DNA of 64,000 nucleotides from Psychrobacillus vulpis (GCF_006861825.1 NZ_VDGI01000001.1:326172-390171); one strand, 5' to 3'. Shown: positions 51,208 through 60,681, counted from the stretch's first letter. Numbers and translations: made by a program. The notes: a model not told the origin generated them from the sequence alone.

Positions 51208-52356
51208 TTATTTTTTCCTAGTTGTATATAAATCAGATGCTTCATCGAAGTAGAAACGGCGTTTCTTTTTACTAAACAGAACTAACATAATGTGAATGAA
51301 TAGTACAATCGTTAAAATCATGAAGATAACCCAAGTACCCAGCGCTAAAAATACGGATAACTTATAGTAAGGAGAGTCCATCGTTACTTCCATATTATTC
51401 AAAGTACTTGCAATCACTGTTATAAAGTACATGGCATAAATTGCACCAAAGCGTTTGAACAATCGCTTATTTGTTTCTACCCTGCCCACTTTACTAGAAT
51501 AGTGAAAACGCATAATCTTCGTGCCAACTGTATGTCCACCCCAAAGCAATGGAATGATAAAAAACATTACAAATAATACTATTGTTCTTGCAATAATTTC
51601 AGTAACCTCATTCACATTAGTCATGTTCAAAACAATTTGGACTACCATATTACTGATGAATAAATCAATAATAATTGCCAGCAAAACTGACATCGCTTTT
51701 ACTTCATCAAGGGCTAATAATTTTTCTGCTTTCGCATTAACCTTCTGCTTAGACGGAAATAACTCTAATACGGCTGGTGCGATAAAGAAACCTAGTACGC
51801 CACCTGCTGTATTCAACATTAAATCATCCACATCAAAAATTCGATAAGCACAATTATAAATGCCATAAATGCCAGTTACCTGTGTTACTTCGTAAAATAA
51901 TGTTAATACAAACGTAAACCCTAAAGCCTTCTTCCAATACTTTTTCTCTTGGAAAAAATAACGTAGATAAACGCCAAAGGGCAATAATAATAGGAAATTA
52001 AAAAGTGCTTGAAAAAATGAAGGTTGTTTAAATAACAGCATATAAGTACTTGGTTGTGACAGAGCAATCCCACTATTCTCAAAGGTATTTGCTACAAATT
52101 GAAATGGCACTAGTGAATAATGCTGTGTATCAGTTTTTTGTAACGAACAAGTATCACGTATTTCAGGCAACGGTAATAATACCAAAAACAACGCTGTTAG
52201 AAAATAAAACACAAATGAAAATGTGATTAATGTAGTAGAAAGTGGTAAGTAACTATATTTCCTATATGTAAAAATGAGCCACGGAATAAATAGCATAAAT
52301 GCTAATATAACAAAAAAGATGGCTGCCACATAGATTGGCTGTGTATAGGCTGTCAA
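51208..52356 (-). CDS. VanZ-RDD membrane protein
   Basis: Membrane protein of 382 aa. The N-terminal half is a VanZ domain: LVPFQFV, NFLLLLPFGVYLRYFF, and FDVDDLMLNTAGGVLGFFIAP. The C-terminal half is an RDD domain (LLAIIIDLFISN, GGHTVGTKIMRFHY, KRLFKRFGAIYAMYF). VanZ proteins are linked to low-level teicoplanin or lipoglycopeptide resistance. AAGAGGGAGAG precedes the start. It is divergent from the DUF418 gene; the shared operator in between points toward DUF418 but could affect both. Confidence 0.88.
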   Translation of the reverse strand: MTAYTQPIYVAAIFFVILAFMLFIPWLIFTYRKYSYLPLSTTLITFSFVFYFLTALFLVLLPLPEIRDTCSLQKTDTQHYSLVPFQFVANTFENSGIALSQPSTYMLLFKQPSFFQALFNFLLLLPFGVYLRYFFQEKKYWKKALGFTFVLTLFYEVTQVTGIYGIYNCAYRIFDVDDLMLNTAGGVLGFFIAPAVLELFPSKQKVNAKAEKLLALDEVKAMSVLLAIIIDLFISNMVVQIVLNMTNVNEVTEIIARTIVLFVMFFIIPLLWGGHTVGTKIMRFHYSSKVGRVETNKRLFKRFGAIYAMYFITVIASTLNNMEVTMDSPYYKLSVFLALGTWVIFMILTIVLFIHIMLVLFSKKKRRFYFDEASDLYTTRKK

Positions 52357-52491
52357 TTTCTCTCCCTCTTTTCATGAAACTATTTTTATGCCCTCCATCA
52401 TAACATGTGCTTTTCTCTCAATAATATTTTTGAATAAAATAAATACATCCTCTGAGCTCTCTCGAACTGAGTTGCAACCTTTCTTTGCTGT

Positions 52492-52546
52492 TTTAAGGTT
52501 TCTGTAAGGTTGGCATTAATATTATGTAAGGTTAGTGAATTATACT
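52492..52546 (+). promoter_or_regulatory. Operator and promoter of the DUF418 gene, same design as the ABC operon
   Basis: TTTAAGGTT (52492-52500), 11 bp further TGTAAGGTT (52503-52511), 22 bp further TGTAAGGTT (52525-52533), then a -10 box TATACT (52541-52546) 9 bp after TGTAAGG. Every spacing equals that at 50718-50772. GGCAT follows the second element in both. Confidence 0.75.
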
Positions 52547-52587
52547 GTCCATTAAGCAAATAAAAATAAGTTCAAAGGAGGAACACA

Positions 52588-53622
52588 ATGAGTCCATCCA
52601 TTTCACAAAAAGAAAGAATTGTATCATTGGACATAATTCGCGGCCTTGCTCTTTTTGGCATACTGCTTATTAATGTTGGAGCGTTCAAAATTATTATAGA
52701 AGGAGATCCTTTACCCGACTTTAGTGGCATTAATGGAATCATCCGTACATTGATAGAAATCTTTGTGGAAAAGAAATTTTTTTCTATTTTTTCTTTCCTA
52801 TTTGGAGTTGGGTTGTATATATTCGCTTCAAGAGCGGAAAATCAGGGAGATAAACCTAGATTACGAATGGTAAGGCGATTACTTGCTCTCTTACTCCTTG
52901 GAATCATTCATTTATTTATATTTTGGGGAACAATTCTACCAATCTACTCAATTGTCGGATTGCTTTTAATCCCTTTTTATCGCACAAAGATTTCTACACT
53001 TAAAAAGTGGATTGTTGGTATGACAATTATTTACATAGTGTCCCTAACATTAAAAATTTTCTTACCATCTCTCGAACCAATCAGACCTATCTTAGATTTC
53101 TTTTCTAATGATTTGATACTAATCTTTATTATGTTTTTAGCTGGTTTTTTAACCGCTAAAGCAGGTTGGCTTGTCCAAATACAACGATTGGCTAAACAAA
53201 TTAGATGGATACAAATTGGAACACTTCTATTGTCTATCGTTTTCTCTCTATTGATTTGGAACGCTTCACAAAACGAGGACAATAATGTGGATTTACTTAT
53301 TGCATTGGGAGTAATACCAACAACCTTGTTTTACTTATCAACATTATTTTTACTATTAGAATATAAACCCGTCGTGAAATTACTAAAACCAATTTCATTT
53401 GTCGGACAAATGTCTTTTACAAATTATATAGCTCAAAGCATTATAGGAACGTCAATCATTTCATTAATATATCTCGATGTCGTTTCACCAAAAGATGTTG
53501 TCTATATCGCAATTCTGATTTATGTTATTCAAATAATTTTTAGTACGATCTGGTTCAAGTTCTTTTCTATGGGACCACTAGAAAAATTGTGGCGATTTAT
53601 GACATATGGAAAGAAGAATTAA
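52588..53622 (+). CDS. DUF418-family membrane protein
   Basis: Membrane protein of 344 aa with about nine helices. RIVSLDIIRGLALFGILLINV is the standard DUF418 beginning, and the C-terminal FVGQMSFTNYIAQSIIGT with GPLEKLWRFMTYG is the defining DUF418 region. Relatives are B. subtilis YrkO and E. coli YeiB, acyltransferase-3-like folds of unknown activity. AAAGGAGG precedes the ATG. Operator identity with the peptide ABC operon suggests it is part of the same envelope-stress response. Confidence 0.9.
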   Translation: MSPSISQKERIVSLDIIRGLALFGILLINVGAFKIIIEGDPLPDFSGINGIIRTLIEIFVEKKFFSIFSFLFGVGLYIFASRAENQGDKPRLRMVRRLLALLLLGIIHLFIFWGTILPIYSIVGLLLIPFYRTKISTLKKWIVGMTIIYIVSLTLKIFLPSLEPIRPILDFFSNDLILIFIMFLAGFLTAKAGWLVQIQRLAKQIRWIQIGTLLLSIVFSLLIWNASQNEDNNVDLLIALGVIPTTLFYLSTLFLLLEYKPVVKLLKPISFVGQMSFTNYIAQSIIGTSIISLIYLDVVSPKDVVYIAILIYVIQIIFSTIWFKFFSMGPLEKLWRFMTYGKKN

Positions 53623-53835
53623 GAAAAAATGATCCCCTTCACAATATCGGAAATTGTAGAAGGAGAAAATAATCCACTGAATATAATTATTTTAATATAA
53701 TAAACAAAGGCACATTTTAATACTTTTTTTGACATTTAATTAACATTTATCTCAGTTTATCTTTAAAAATTTTTTGACATTTCCGGAAAGTAGGTGTACA
53801 AATTATTTTAGACTTTTTACATAAGGAGGATGCAT

Positions 53836-54669
53836 ATGGAATATCGTTCAATCGAAATCAACGGCGGCACACTTGCTTATGCTGAATATGAAGGATCAAA
53901 GGGTGTAATCATCGGGGTTCATGGCTTAACTGGAAACAGTAAACAACTACATTATTACGCTGAATTACTTAAAGGAGACTACCGATTCATTTCTATCGAC
54001 TTACGAGGACGTGGCAATAGTTCTGCTGCAACCGAAAATACAGGTATCGAGCAACATACACAAGATATTATTGCGTTAATTGATGCATTAAACATTGAAA
54101 ATCCAATTTTAATGGGCTATTCAATGGGTGGGTTCATTATGGCAAAAGTCGCTAGTAAACGCGATGATGTGAAAGGTGTCATTATACTGGATGGTGCTGC
54201 CACATGTACAGATCACCAACGCCAAATTGTTGAACCTTCCCTAGGTCGCATAAGTAAACATTATGAATCCGCAGAAGCTTATTTGGAAGAAATCAAAAAA
54301 ATTTATAGCAATCTTGGAGTAGTTTGGGATGACCATATGGAAAGTGTTGGTCGATATGAAATCACTGAAGTCGATGGACATTGGGAGAATAAGTCCGATG
54401 AAGCAAAAATTCGACAAGACTTCCAAAGCTTTTACGATTACAAACCAGCTGAAGTATTCGCTAATGTGGAATGCCCAGTATTACTTGTACATTCAACAGG
54501 GGTTATTGGTGCTATGCCGGCGCTATTTTTAGCTGAATCCTATAACGATACGCAACAATACGCAAAAAATATCCATAAAATTACTACTGACAGCAATCAC
54601 TACACTCTTGTTTTCGAAAAACGTAGCGATGTAAACCCAACGATAAAAGATTTTGTAAAAAAATTATAA
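53836..54669 (+). CDS. Alpha/beta hydrolase
   Basis: Cytoplasmic alpha/beta hydrolase of 277 aa. Oxyanion motif IGVHGLTGN, nucleophile elbow GYSMGG (Ser near residue 100), acid Asp likely in the VLLVHS strand region, and His in DSNHYTLVF near the C-terminus. ATG at 53836 is chosen since AAGGAGG abuts the ATG at 53830 but lies 6 nt from this one. It precedes an acyl-CoA cluster, so it may hydrolyse an ester or dione feeding that pathway. The promoter region upstream is AT-rich without a clear operator. Confidence 0.85.
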   Translation: MEYRSIEINGGTLAYAEYEGSKGVIIGVHGLTGNSKQLHYYAELLKGDYRFISIDLRGRGNSSAATENTGIEQHTQDIIALIDALNIENPILMGYSMGGFIMAKVASKRDDVKGVIILDGAATCTDHQRQIVEPSLGRISKHYESAEAYLEEIKKIYSNLGVVWDDHMESVGRYEITEVDGHWENKSDEAKIRQDFQSFYDYKPAEVFANVECPVLLVHSTGVIGAMPALFLAESYNDTQQYAKNIHKITTDSNHYTLVFEKRSDVNPTIKDFVKKL

Positions 54670-54736
54670 AAAAAGATTGAAATTTGTTGAACTTTATGTG
54701 AATAATTAATTAATCATAATATACAGCCTATCAGGT

Positions 54737-54849
54737 GGCCACAAAGAAATAACCTTTCTTTGTTTATCCCCGCTTGACTGTTGGCCTCATTATTCTTAAA
54801 TGACACTTTTGTTACGTGTTCATGGGAATAGTGTGGCCTTTTTATTTTT
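54737..54849 (+). promoter_or_regulatory. Leader with terminator and alternative pairing before the CMD/CoA-transferase operon
   Basis: GGCC (54783-54786) with following CATTATTC pairs with GAATAGTG and GGCC (54835-54838), enclosing TGACAC / GTGTTCA, and is followed by TTTTTATTTTT: an intrinsic terminator 20 bp before the next ribosome site. Upstream GGCCACA (54737-54743) can pair with TGTGGCC (54832-54838) instead, and ACAAAGAAA / TTTCTTTGT forms a separate hairpin. No known riboswitch class recognised. Confidence 0.55.
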
Positions 54850-54866
54850 AAAGGAGTGAAAAGTAG

Positions 54867-55583
54867 ATGGCAACTGGATTAGAGTACTTTAAAAAAGTGT
54901 ATGATGTCGTACCGGGATGGGTACAAAAAATGCATGATTACAATCCGGCAATGTTAGATCATTACACGGCATTACGTGGTGCAGCAATGGCTGATGGCGT
55001 ACTTTCTGTGAAAGAAAAAGATATCTTACTTGTTGGCATGAATTCCGCTCGACACTATGCTCGAAGCATGGTTTACCATACAAAAGGCGCAATCGATGGC
55101 GGTGCTACTCTTGAAGAATTGGCTGAGTATTTACTTGTAGCATACAACTATGGTGGAGAAATAGCGCTACAAATTGGTCTTCAATCTTTTGAATACGCAC
55201 TTGAGCTAACTGGCGAAAAGGTTGAAAAAATTTCACATAATGCAACAGCAGTAGATATTGTACGTTACTACGCAAATTTTGCTTCCACTGATGAAAGTAA
55301 AAAATACTACGAACAGCTAATCCCTCTTTTTGTGGCGGGTAATGAAAACGCTTTACTTGTTAAATTACTTGAATCAAACGTAGTAAATGAACAAATGAAA
55401 TACATTTTAATGACAGGTATTTACACTACTGCTTTAAAAAACTCAGAAACAGATTACTGGGCAAAAAAAGCACGTGAAAAAGGCGTAGATGAACCTCGCT
55501 TAGCAGAACTTGGATACATTTGCCTTTTAACGGCTGGTATCCCATCTTGGTTCGAAATTAGTGACGCACTAATTCAAAAATAA
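54867..55583 (+). CDS. Carboxymuconolactone-decarboxylase-fold protein
   Basis: All-helical protein of 238 aa with two CMD/AhpD-like segments: KEKDILLVGMNSARHYARSMVYHTKGAIDGGATLEELAEYLLVA and a second near NEQMKYILMTGIYTTAL. The CxxC redox pair of AhpD is absent (ARHYARS instead), so it is not a peroxiredoxin-type reductase; it is closer to the lactone decarboxylase type. AAAGGAGTG precedes the ATG. First gene of the operon with CoA transferase and thiolase genes. Its reaction is unknown; a related protein lies at 60079. Confidence 0.82.
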   Translation: MATGLEYFKKVYDVVPGWVQKMHDYNPAMLDHYTALRGAAMADGVLSVKEKDILLVGMNSARHYARSMVYHTKGAIDGGATLEELAEYLLVAYNYGGEIALQIGLQSFEYALELTGEKVEKISHNATAVDIVRYYANFASTDESKKYYEQLIPLFVAGNENALLVKLLESNVVNEQMKYILMTGIYTTALKNSETDYWAKKAREKGVDEPRLAELGYICLLTAGIPSWFEISDALIQK

Positions 55584-55597
55584 CGGAGTGAAAAAGA

Positions 55598-56284
55598 ATG
55601 AAAATTTATAACTCAGCAGAAGAGGCACTCGATTGTGTCCAAACTGGTCAAACAATTATGGTTGGCGGCTTTGGGCTAGTAGGTGGCCCTCTTACACTAA
55701 TTGATACTTTAGTAGAACTTGATGTAAAGGATCTAACTATTATTAGTAATAACCTCGGTGAGCAAGGTAAAGGTTTAGGAAAATTACTAGAACAAAAGAA
55801 AGTAAAAAAAGCGATAGGTTCTTATTTCACAGGAAATCGTGATGTAGGTGATGCTTTCCAACGTGGTGAAATCGAAATTGATCTGTTGCCACAAGGTACA
55901 TTAGCAGAATCTATTCGTGCTGGTGGTGCCGGGATTGCTGGCTATTATACAAAAACATCATTTGGAACAGAATTATCAAATGATAAGGAAATAAAAATGT
56001 TTAATGGCGAGGAATATGTACTAGAAGAGGCTTTAAAAGCAGATGTAGCTATTATTCGCGCTCATCAAGCAGATACACTAGGCAATCTCGTATATTACAA
56101 AACAGCGCGTAACTTTAACCCTCTTATGGCAACGGCTGCTCAAACCGTTATTGTCGAAGTGGATGAAATTGTAGAAGCTGGCGAACTAAAAAGTGATGAC
56201 ATAGTTACACCTCACCTATTCGTTGATCGCGTCATCTTAGCGAAAAAGATTTTGACAAAGGAAGGTGTCATCGAACATGGCTAA
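55598..56284 (+). CDS. scoA: 3-oxoacid CoA-transferase subunit A
   Basis: Family I CoA-transferase alpha subunit of 228 aa. [20 protein letters not shown] is the conserved CoA-binding glycine-rich loop, [13 protein letters not shown] and [34 protein letters not shown] are standard for ScoA/AtoD. With subunit B it moves CoA between succinyl-CoA or acetyl-CoA and acetoacetate or another short acid. GGAGTG precedes the ATG; the gene overlaps scoB by 8 nt. Confidence 0.94.
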   Translation: MKIYNSAEEALDCVQTGQTIMVGGFGLVGGPLTLIDTLVELDVKDLTIISNNLGEQGKGLGKLLEQKKVKKAIGSYFTGNRDVGDAFQRGEIEIDLLPQGTLAESIRAGGAGIAGYYTKTSFGTELSNDKEIKMFNGEEYVLEEALKADVAIIRAHQADTLGNLVYYKTARNFNPLMATAAQTVIVEVDEIVEAGELKSDDIVTPHLFVDRVILAKKILTKEGVIEHG

Positions 56285-56912
56285 TCCAATTCAAGAAGCA
56301 ATTGCTAAGCGTGCTGCAAAAGAATTAGAGCACGGGCAAATCATTAACTTAGGTATCGGGATTCCAACACTTGTAGCCAATTATGTGGAACATAACCATG
56401 TTTTCTTCCACACTGAAAATGGCATGCTTGGCGTCGAGGACGTGAGTGAAGATGATATCGACCCTAATATCGTCAATGCAGGAAAATTCGCTGTCGGCGA
56501 AGCTATTGGTGCCTCTTATTTCGATAGCGCAGCTTCTTTCGCTATGATTCGTGGTGGCCATGTGGACGTTGCAATACTAGGAGTTCTTCAAGTAGATGAA
56601 CACGCACGAATTGCTAACTGGGCAGTACCAGGAAAAAACATTATCGGTGTTGGTGGTGCAATGGATTTACTAGTTGGTGCCCGCAAGGTCATTGTAACCA
56701 TGACTCATACATCAAAAGATGGAAAAAGCAAAATCTTAAAGGAGTGTAATTACCCAATTACCTCTACTCGTAGTGTAGACATGATTATTACGGATTTAGC
56801 GGTTTTCAAATACATTGACGGTCAATTACATTTAGTTGAATTAATGCAAGGGGCAGATTTAGAAACTGTTGAAGCAAATACAGAAGCTAGTTTCATCAAT
56901 GCGTTGAAATAA
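56277..56912 (+). CDS. scoB: 3-oxoacid CoA-transferase subunit B
   Basis: Family I CoA-transferase beta subunit of 211 aa. The catalytic glutamate is E47 in [12 protein letters not shown], which forms the glutamyl-CoA thioester; [12 protein letters not shown] and [29 protein letters not shown] are conserved. I take ATG at 56277 rather than GTG at 56265, because GGAAGG lies at normal distance from the ATG. Overlap with scoA indicates a fixed 1:1 heteromer. Substrate likely acetoacetate or a similar short keto acid. Confidence 0.94.
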   Translation: MANPIQEAIAKRAAKELEHGQIINLGIGIPTLVANYVEHNHVFFHTENGMLGVEDVSEDDIDPNIVNAGKFAVGEAIGASYFDSAASFAMIRGGHVDVAILGVLQVDEHARIANWAVPGKNIIGVGGAMDLLVGARKVIVTMTHTSKDGKSKILKECNYPITSTRSVDMIITDLAVFKYIDGQLHLVELMQGADLETVEANTEASFINALK

Positions 56913-56924
56913 GGAGGAAGCAAC

Positions 56925-58118
56925 ATGAGAGAAGTAGTGATTGTTGACGGCGTTCGTACAGCAATTGGAAAGCTCGGCGGTTCACTAATGAATCAGACCG
57001 CTGATTACTTAGGTGCTACTGTTATTAAAGAATTAATGACTCGCACAGAAATTGACCCTAATGAAGTGGATGAAGTGATTTTAGGTCAAGCGAAACAAAG
57101 TGCTGACCAATCCAATGTTGCTCGCCTTGCATCGTTACGTGCAGATATTCCACTTGAAGTGCCCGGCTATACTGTACATCGTCAATGTGGTTCTGGTTTA
57201 CAATCTATTAATAATGCCGTACAACAAATCGCTCTTGGGTTAAGTGATGTTATTATTGCAGGTGGTACAGAATCGATGAGCACAGCACCCTACTATATTC
57301 GCAATGCTCGATACGGATTAACTGTAGGAAATAGCCTTTTATTAGACCCAAATACCGAGAGTCAACCAGGCTCCCAACCAGAATCCTATGAGATAAAAAC
57401 AATGGGCGAGACGGCTGAAAACTTAGCTGAAAAATACTCAATTTCTCGTGAAGCACAGGATGCCTTTGCTTATCAAAGCCAAGTAAGAACAGATCAAGCT
57501 ATTAAGAATGGCTATTTTGAAGGACAAATTGTCCCATATGAGATTAAAACACGTAAATCGATCGAAATCTTTAAAGTGGATGAGCATCCACGATTGACGC
57601 CACTTGAAAAAATGGCTACCTTAAAACCTGTTTTTCGTGCAGGTGGTTCCGTCACCGCTGCTAACTCAAGTGGTCGTAACGATGGAGCTGCTGCTCTTCT
57701 AGTAATGTCTAAAGAAAAAGCTGAAGCACTAGGGCTTCAGCCAAAGGTAAAAGTCATTGCTCAAGCTGCTGCAGGTGTAGACCCTTCTATAATGGGCATA
57801 GGACCTGTCCCTGCAACGAGAAAAGCATTAAAACAAGCAGGACTTTCCATTGAAGATATCGATGTGATTGAACTAAACGAAGCCTTCGCTTCCCAATCAT
57901 TGGCAGTAATCGAAGAACTGGGATTAGATCAAAGTAAAGTAAACCCTAACGGTGGGGCCATCGCAATGGGACATCCCATTGGGGCAACAGGAGCTATTTT
58001 AATGACGAAGCTTATTCATGAATTAGATCGTACCGGTAAGCGTTATGGGTTAGTTACACTTTGTATCGCTGGTGGACTAGGTATTACAACAATCGTAGAA
58101 AATTGCCAAGCAAATTAA
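56925..58118 (+). CDS. Acetyl-CoA C-acetyltransferase (thiolase)
   Basis: Biosynthetic/degradative type thiolase of 397 aa. Nucleophile C88 in [18 protein letters not shown], the active His in [15 protein letters not shown], and the second Cys in TLCIAGGLG. It cleaves acetoacetyl-CoA or 3-ketoacyl-CoA to acetyl-CoA, or runs backward. AAGGAGG precedes the ATG, 12 bp after scoB. With ScoAB it makes a complete route from a 3-keto acid to acetyl-CoA. Confidence 0.95.
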   Translation: MREVVIVDGVRTAIGKLGGSLMNQTADYLGATVIKELMTRTEIDPNEVDEVILGQAKQSADQSNVARLASLRADIPLEVPGYTVHRQCGSGLQSINNAVQQIALGLSDVIIAGGTESMSTAPYYIRNARYGLTVGNSLLLDPNTESQPGSQPESYEIKTMGETAENLAEKYSISREAQDAFAYQSQVRTDQAIKNGYFEGQIVPYEIKTRKSIEIFKVDEHPRLTPLEKMATLKPVFRAGGSVTAANSSGRNDGAAALLVMSKEKAEALGLQPKVKVIAQAAAGVDPSIMGIGPVPATRKALKQAGLSIEDIDVIELNEAFASQSLAVIEELGLDQSKVNPNGGAIAMGHPIGATGAILMTKLIHELDRTGKRYGLVTLCIAGGLGITTIVENCQAN

Positions 58119-58120
58119 AA

Positions 58121-58150
58121 AGAGAGTTCTCATAAGAGAACTTTCTTTCC
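58121..58150. terminator. Hairpin after the thiolase gene
   Basis: GAGTTCTC / GAGAACT stem with a short loop, followed by TTCTTTCC. Confidence 0.6.
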
Positions 58151-58196
58151 ACTAGAAATGTAAACGCTTTAATTTGACTTAACACTTTACGAAAAA

Positions 58197-58517
58197 CTAT
58201 TTAGCAATTTTTTCTAAATATCTTTTCTGTGCAGATTTTAAAGCGACAATAACAGAGCCACTTGAGGGAGCTAAATAATGCTCTTCAATACGCTCAATCA
58301 AAATATTGATATCAGATGTAAAATCGAAATTAATTAACATGCGTTTAAAGAAATCTTGTGCTAATTCCGTTACAAATGTAAATTCAGCATCTATTATTTT
58401 ATGTGACTGTTGGTCAATCTCAAGCACAATGCCTGCATGTTTATAGACCTCATACATGGATGTACCATGTGGAGCTTTAGCATATGCAGTCACTAATATA
58501 GTATTTAACTTTTGCAT
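58197..58517 (-). CDS. DUF3870-family protein
   Basis: Small cytoplasmic protein of 106 aa. NTILVTAYAKAPHGTSMYEVYKHAGIVLEID and the middle region EFTFVTELAQDFFKRMLINFDF match the DUF3870 family, which is often found next to short-chain acid, acetone or amino-acid degradation genes in Firmicutes. Transcribed against the operon. CGGAGG precedes the ATG. No known function. Confidence 0.82.
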   Translation of the reverse strand: MQKLNTILVTAYAKAPHGTSMYEVYKHAGIVLEIDQQSHKIIDAEFTFVTELAQDFFKRMLINFDFTSDINILIERIEEHYLAPSSGSVIVALKSAQKRYLEKIAK

Positions 58518-58684
58518 TAAAAGAACCTCCGTTAATTAGAATTCAGATTTATTTTAGCATAGTTATTCTGAAAATTAGGCATTGTTATGCAAATTAAGCT
58601 ATTACTTAATTAACTAAACAAAAGATTTAAAAGGGAGTACTTGTTCATATATCAAACAATTTTAAAGGATTTTAGGGGGACATT

Positions 58685-60019
58685 ATGATGGAAAGATTAA
58701 CGAATTTCTTCACTTCAATAATGAAGAAATATTTACCAGACCCATTCGTATTTGCGATTGGTTTAACGATTCTAACATTTATATTAGCGCTTTTAATTGA
58801 AGATATTTCTTTCTTCAATTTGACAACAGAATGGGGTGGCGGTTTTTGGAATCTTTTAGCCTTCACTACGCAGATGGCTGTTATTTTAGCTATGGGTTAT
58901 GTATTAGCAACAGCACCTATTACAGACCGCTTCTTAAATAAAATTGCAAGTATGGTACATACACCTAAGGCAGCTATTATTGTGGCAACACTAGTTGGTG
59001 GTATCGGTAGTTACTTAAACTGGGGCTTTGGACTAGTTATCGGTGGAATCATCGCAAAAAAATTAGCAGTTAAAGTAAAAGGTGTCCACTATCCATTGAT
59101 TATTGCTGCTGCTTATTCTGGATTCACATTTTACGGATTAGGACTTTCCGCTTCTATTCCAATCTTAATATCAACACCTGGACATTTCTTGGAAGAAAAA
59201 ATGGGTCTGATCGCTTTATCAGAAACTATTTTTAGTTTACCAATGATTCTTACTACTATTTTCTTATTGATTACATTACCTTTGTTTAACGCTATGCTTC
59301 ATCCAAAAGACGCAAAAAATGTAATCGAAATCGATCCTTCTTTATATGCGGATTCTGAACAAGTAAAAGCAAAAATACTTGGCGATAATACATTTGCTAA
59401 CAAATTAAATAATAGCCGTCTACTTTCTTATACAATTGGTATTCTAGGAGTTATTTACGTTATTATTTATTTTGCTAATGGAAAATCATTAGATTTAAAT
59501 ATTCTTAACTTTATCATCTTATTCCTAGGGATTATTTTGCTTGGTACTCCTGCAAAATATACAGAGCATTTATCAGATGGTATCAAAACCGTATCCGGTA
59601 TCATTCTGCAATTCCCATTCTATGCTGGTATTATGGCAATCATGGCAGCATCAGGTTTAGTTGATACAATTGCAAAAGTATTCGTAGACATCTCTACTCA
59701 ACATTCGTTACCGTTTTGGGGATTGATAAGTTCTTTCTTCATTAACTTCTTCGCTCCATCTGCTGGCGGTCACTGGGCTGTACAAGGTCCTTTCATGATT
59801 GATGCAGCAAAAGAACTGGGAGCTTCACTTGGAGAGACTTCTATGTCAGTCATGCTCGGAAATGCTTGGAATGATTTAGTACAACCATTTTGGATTTTAC
59901 CAGCTCTAGCACTATCTCGTTTAAAACTAAAAGACATTATGGGCTTCTTAGTAATGATCATGTTTTATGTTGGAATTGTCTATATTGTTGCTACACTTGC
60001 TTGGTCTTACCTATTCTAA
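58685..60019 (+). CDS. atoE: Short-chain fatty acid transporter (AtoE family)
   Basis: Membrane transporter of 444 aa with about twelve helices. KKYLPDPFVFAIGLTILTF at the N-terminus, ILAMGYVLATAP, NWGFGLVIGGIIAKK, and FFINFFAPSAGGHWAVQGPFM followed by GNAWNDLVQPFWILPAL are the AtoE family signatures. The family takes up short-chain acids such as butyrate or acetoacetate. AGGGGG precedes the tandem ATG codons. Context with ScoAB and thiolase supports uptake of a short acid for breakdown to acetyl-CoA. Confidence 0.93.
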   Translation: MMERLTNFFTSIMKKYLPDPFVFAIGLTILTFILALLIEDISFFNLTTEWGGGFWNLLAFTTQMAVILAMGYVLATAPITDRFLNKIASMVHTPKAAIIVATLVGGIGSYLNWGFGLVIGGIIAKKLAVKVKGVHYPLIIAAAYSGFTFYGLGLSASIPILISTPGHFLEEKMGLIALSETIFSLPMILTTIFLLITLPLFNAMLHPKDAKNVIEIDPSLYADSEQVKAKILGDNTFANKLNNSRLLSYTIGILGVIYVIIYFANGKSLDLNILNFIILFLGIILLGTPAKYTEHLSDGIKTVSGIILQFPFYAGIMAIMAASGLVDTIAKVFVDISTQHSLPFWGLISSFFINFFAPSAGGHWAVQGPFMIDAAKELGASLGETSMSVMLGNAWNDLVQPFWILPALALSRLKLKDIMGFLVMIMFYVGIVYIVATLAWSYLF

Positions 60020-60022
60020 TAA

Positions 60023-60058
60023 TAAAAAGAGCCTTTGTTTTTATAACAATGGCTCTTT
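60023..60058 (+). terminator. Hairpin between atoE and the second CMD-like gene
   Basis: AAAAGAGCC / GGCTCTTTT stem with an AT-rich loop and trailing T-run; probably a partial terminator reducing expression of the gene downstream. Confidence 0.7.
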
Positions 60059-60078
60059 TACATAAACGGAGGTTCGTT

Positions 60079-60681
60079 ATGCACACTTTACTTGAAGATT
60101 CTTCTCTATCTAAAAAAGAAAAATCGTTACTAGTAGTTGGTTTATTTGCCGCTCGACGTGAAGAACAAGCTATGCTTCATTTTACCGAAGTAGCCATTGA
60201 TGCGGGAAATACGGTACATGAAATTGCTGAACTAATTTCTGCCACAATTATTTCTCGGGGAATACCAACCTGGTTATCAGGCATTGACGCAATTTCAAAG
60301 GCAATTGAACTAACAGGAATAGCTGAATCCACGCTTGAAACACATAGAATTTCTACTTTTTCAACCCAAGAAGAATGTGTAAGTTATTATCAATCAGAAT
60401 TTGAGCAACTACCTAAATGGATTCAGTATTTAGTAGATTATGCTCCCGACACATTATTAAAGTATAGCAATTTACGTACTACTTCCCTTCGTGACGGAGT
60501 AGTTTCACGTTACTTAAAGGAATTGCTTTTATACGCTATAAACCTTTGTGATCAGTATCCAAAAGGCATTGAAATTCATAAATCGAACGCAATTCAATTA
60601 GGGGCAACCGATACTGTATTACAAGATATTAAAACAATTTGCATTTATGCAGTAGGCATTCAAGCCTTTTTTAACGATTAA
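60079..60681 (+). CDS. Second CMD-like protein of the cluster
   Basis: Helical protein of 200 aa related to the CMD-fold protein at 54867: SLSKKEKSLLVVGLFAARREEQAMLHFTEVAIDAGNTVHEIAEL gives the first CMD segment, and a second segment is RDGVVSRYLKELLLYAINLCDQYPKGIEIHKSNAIQLGAT. Cysteines of AhpD type are missing except for one. The order of segments looks permuted relative to the first protein. Start ATG at 60079 behind GGAGG. Reaction unknown; likely partner or paralogue of the first CMD protein. Confidence 0.75.
   Translation: MHTLLEDSSLSKKEKSLLVVGLFAARREEQAMLHFTEVAIDAGNTVHEIAELISATIISRGIPTWLSGIDAISKAIELTGIAESTLETHRISTFSTQEECVSYYQSEFEQLPKWIQYLVDYAPDTLLKYSNLRTTSLRDGVVSRYLKELLLYAINLCDQYPKGIEIHKSNAIQLGATDTVLQDIKTICIYAVGIQAFFND

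Noticed and set aside
58159-58172. TGTAAACGCTTTAA, a catabolite-response-element-like site
   Set aside because: One mismatch to consensus, but it lies downstream of both the thiolase and the DUF3870 genes, where a CcpA site has no obvious role.
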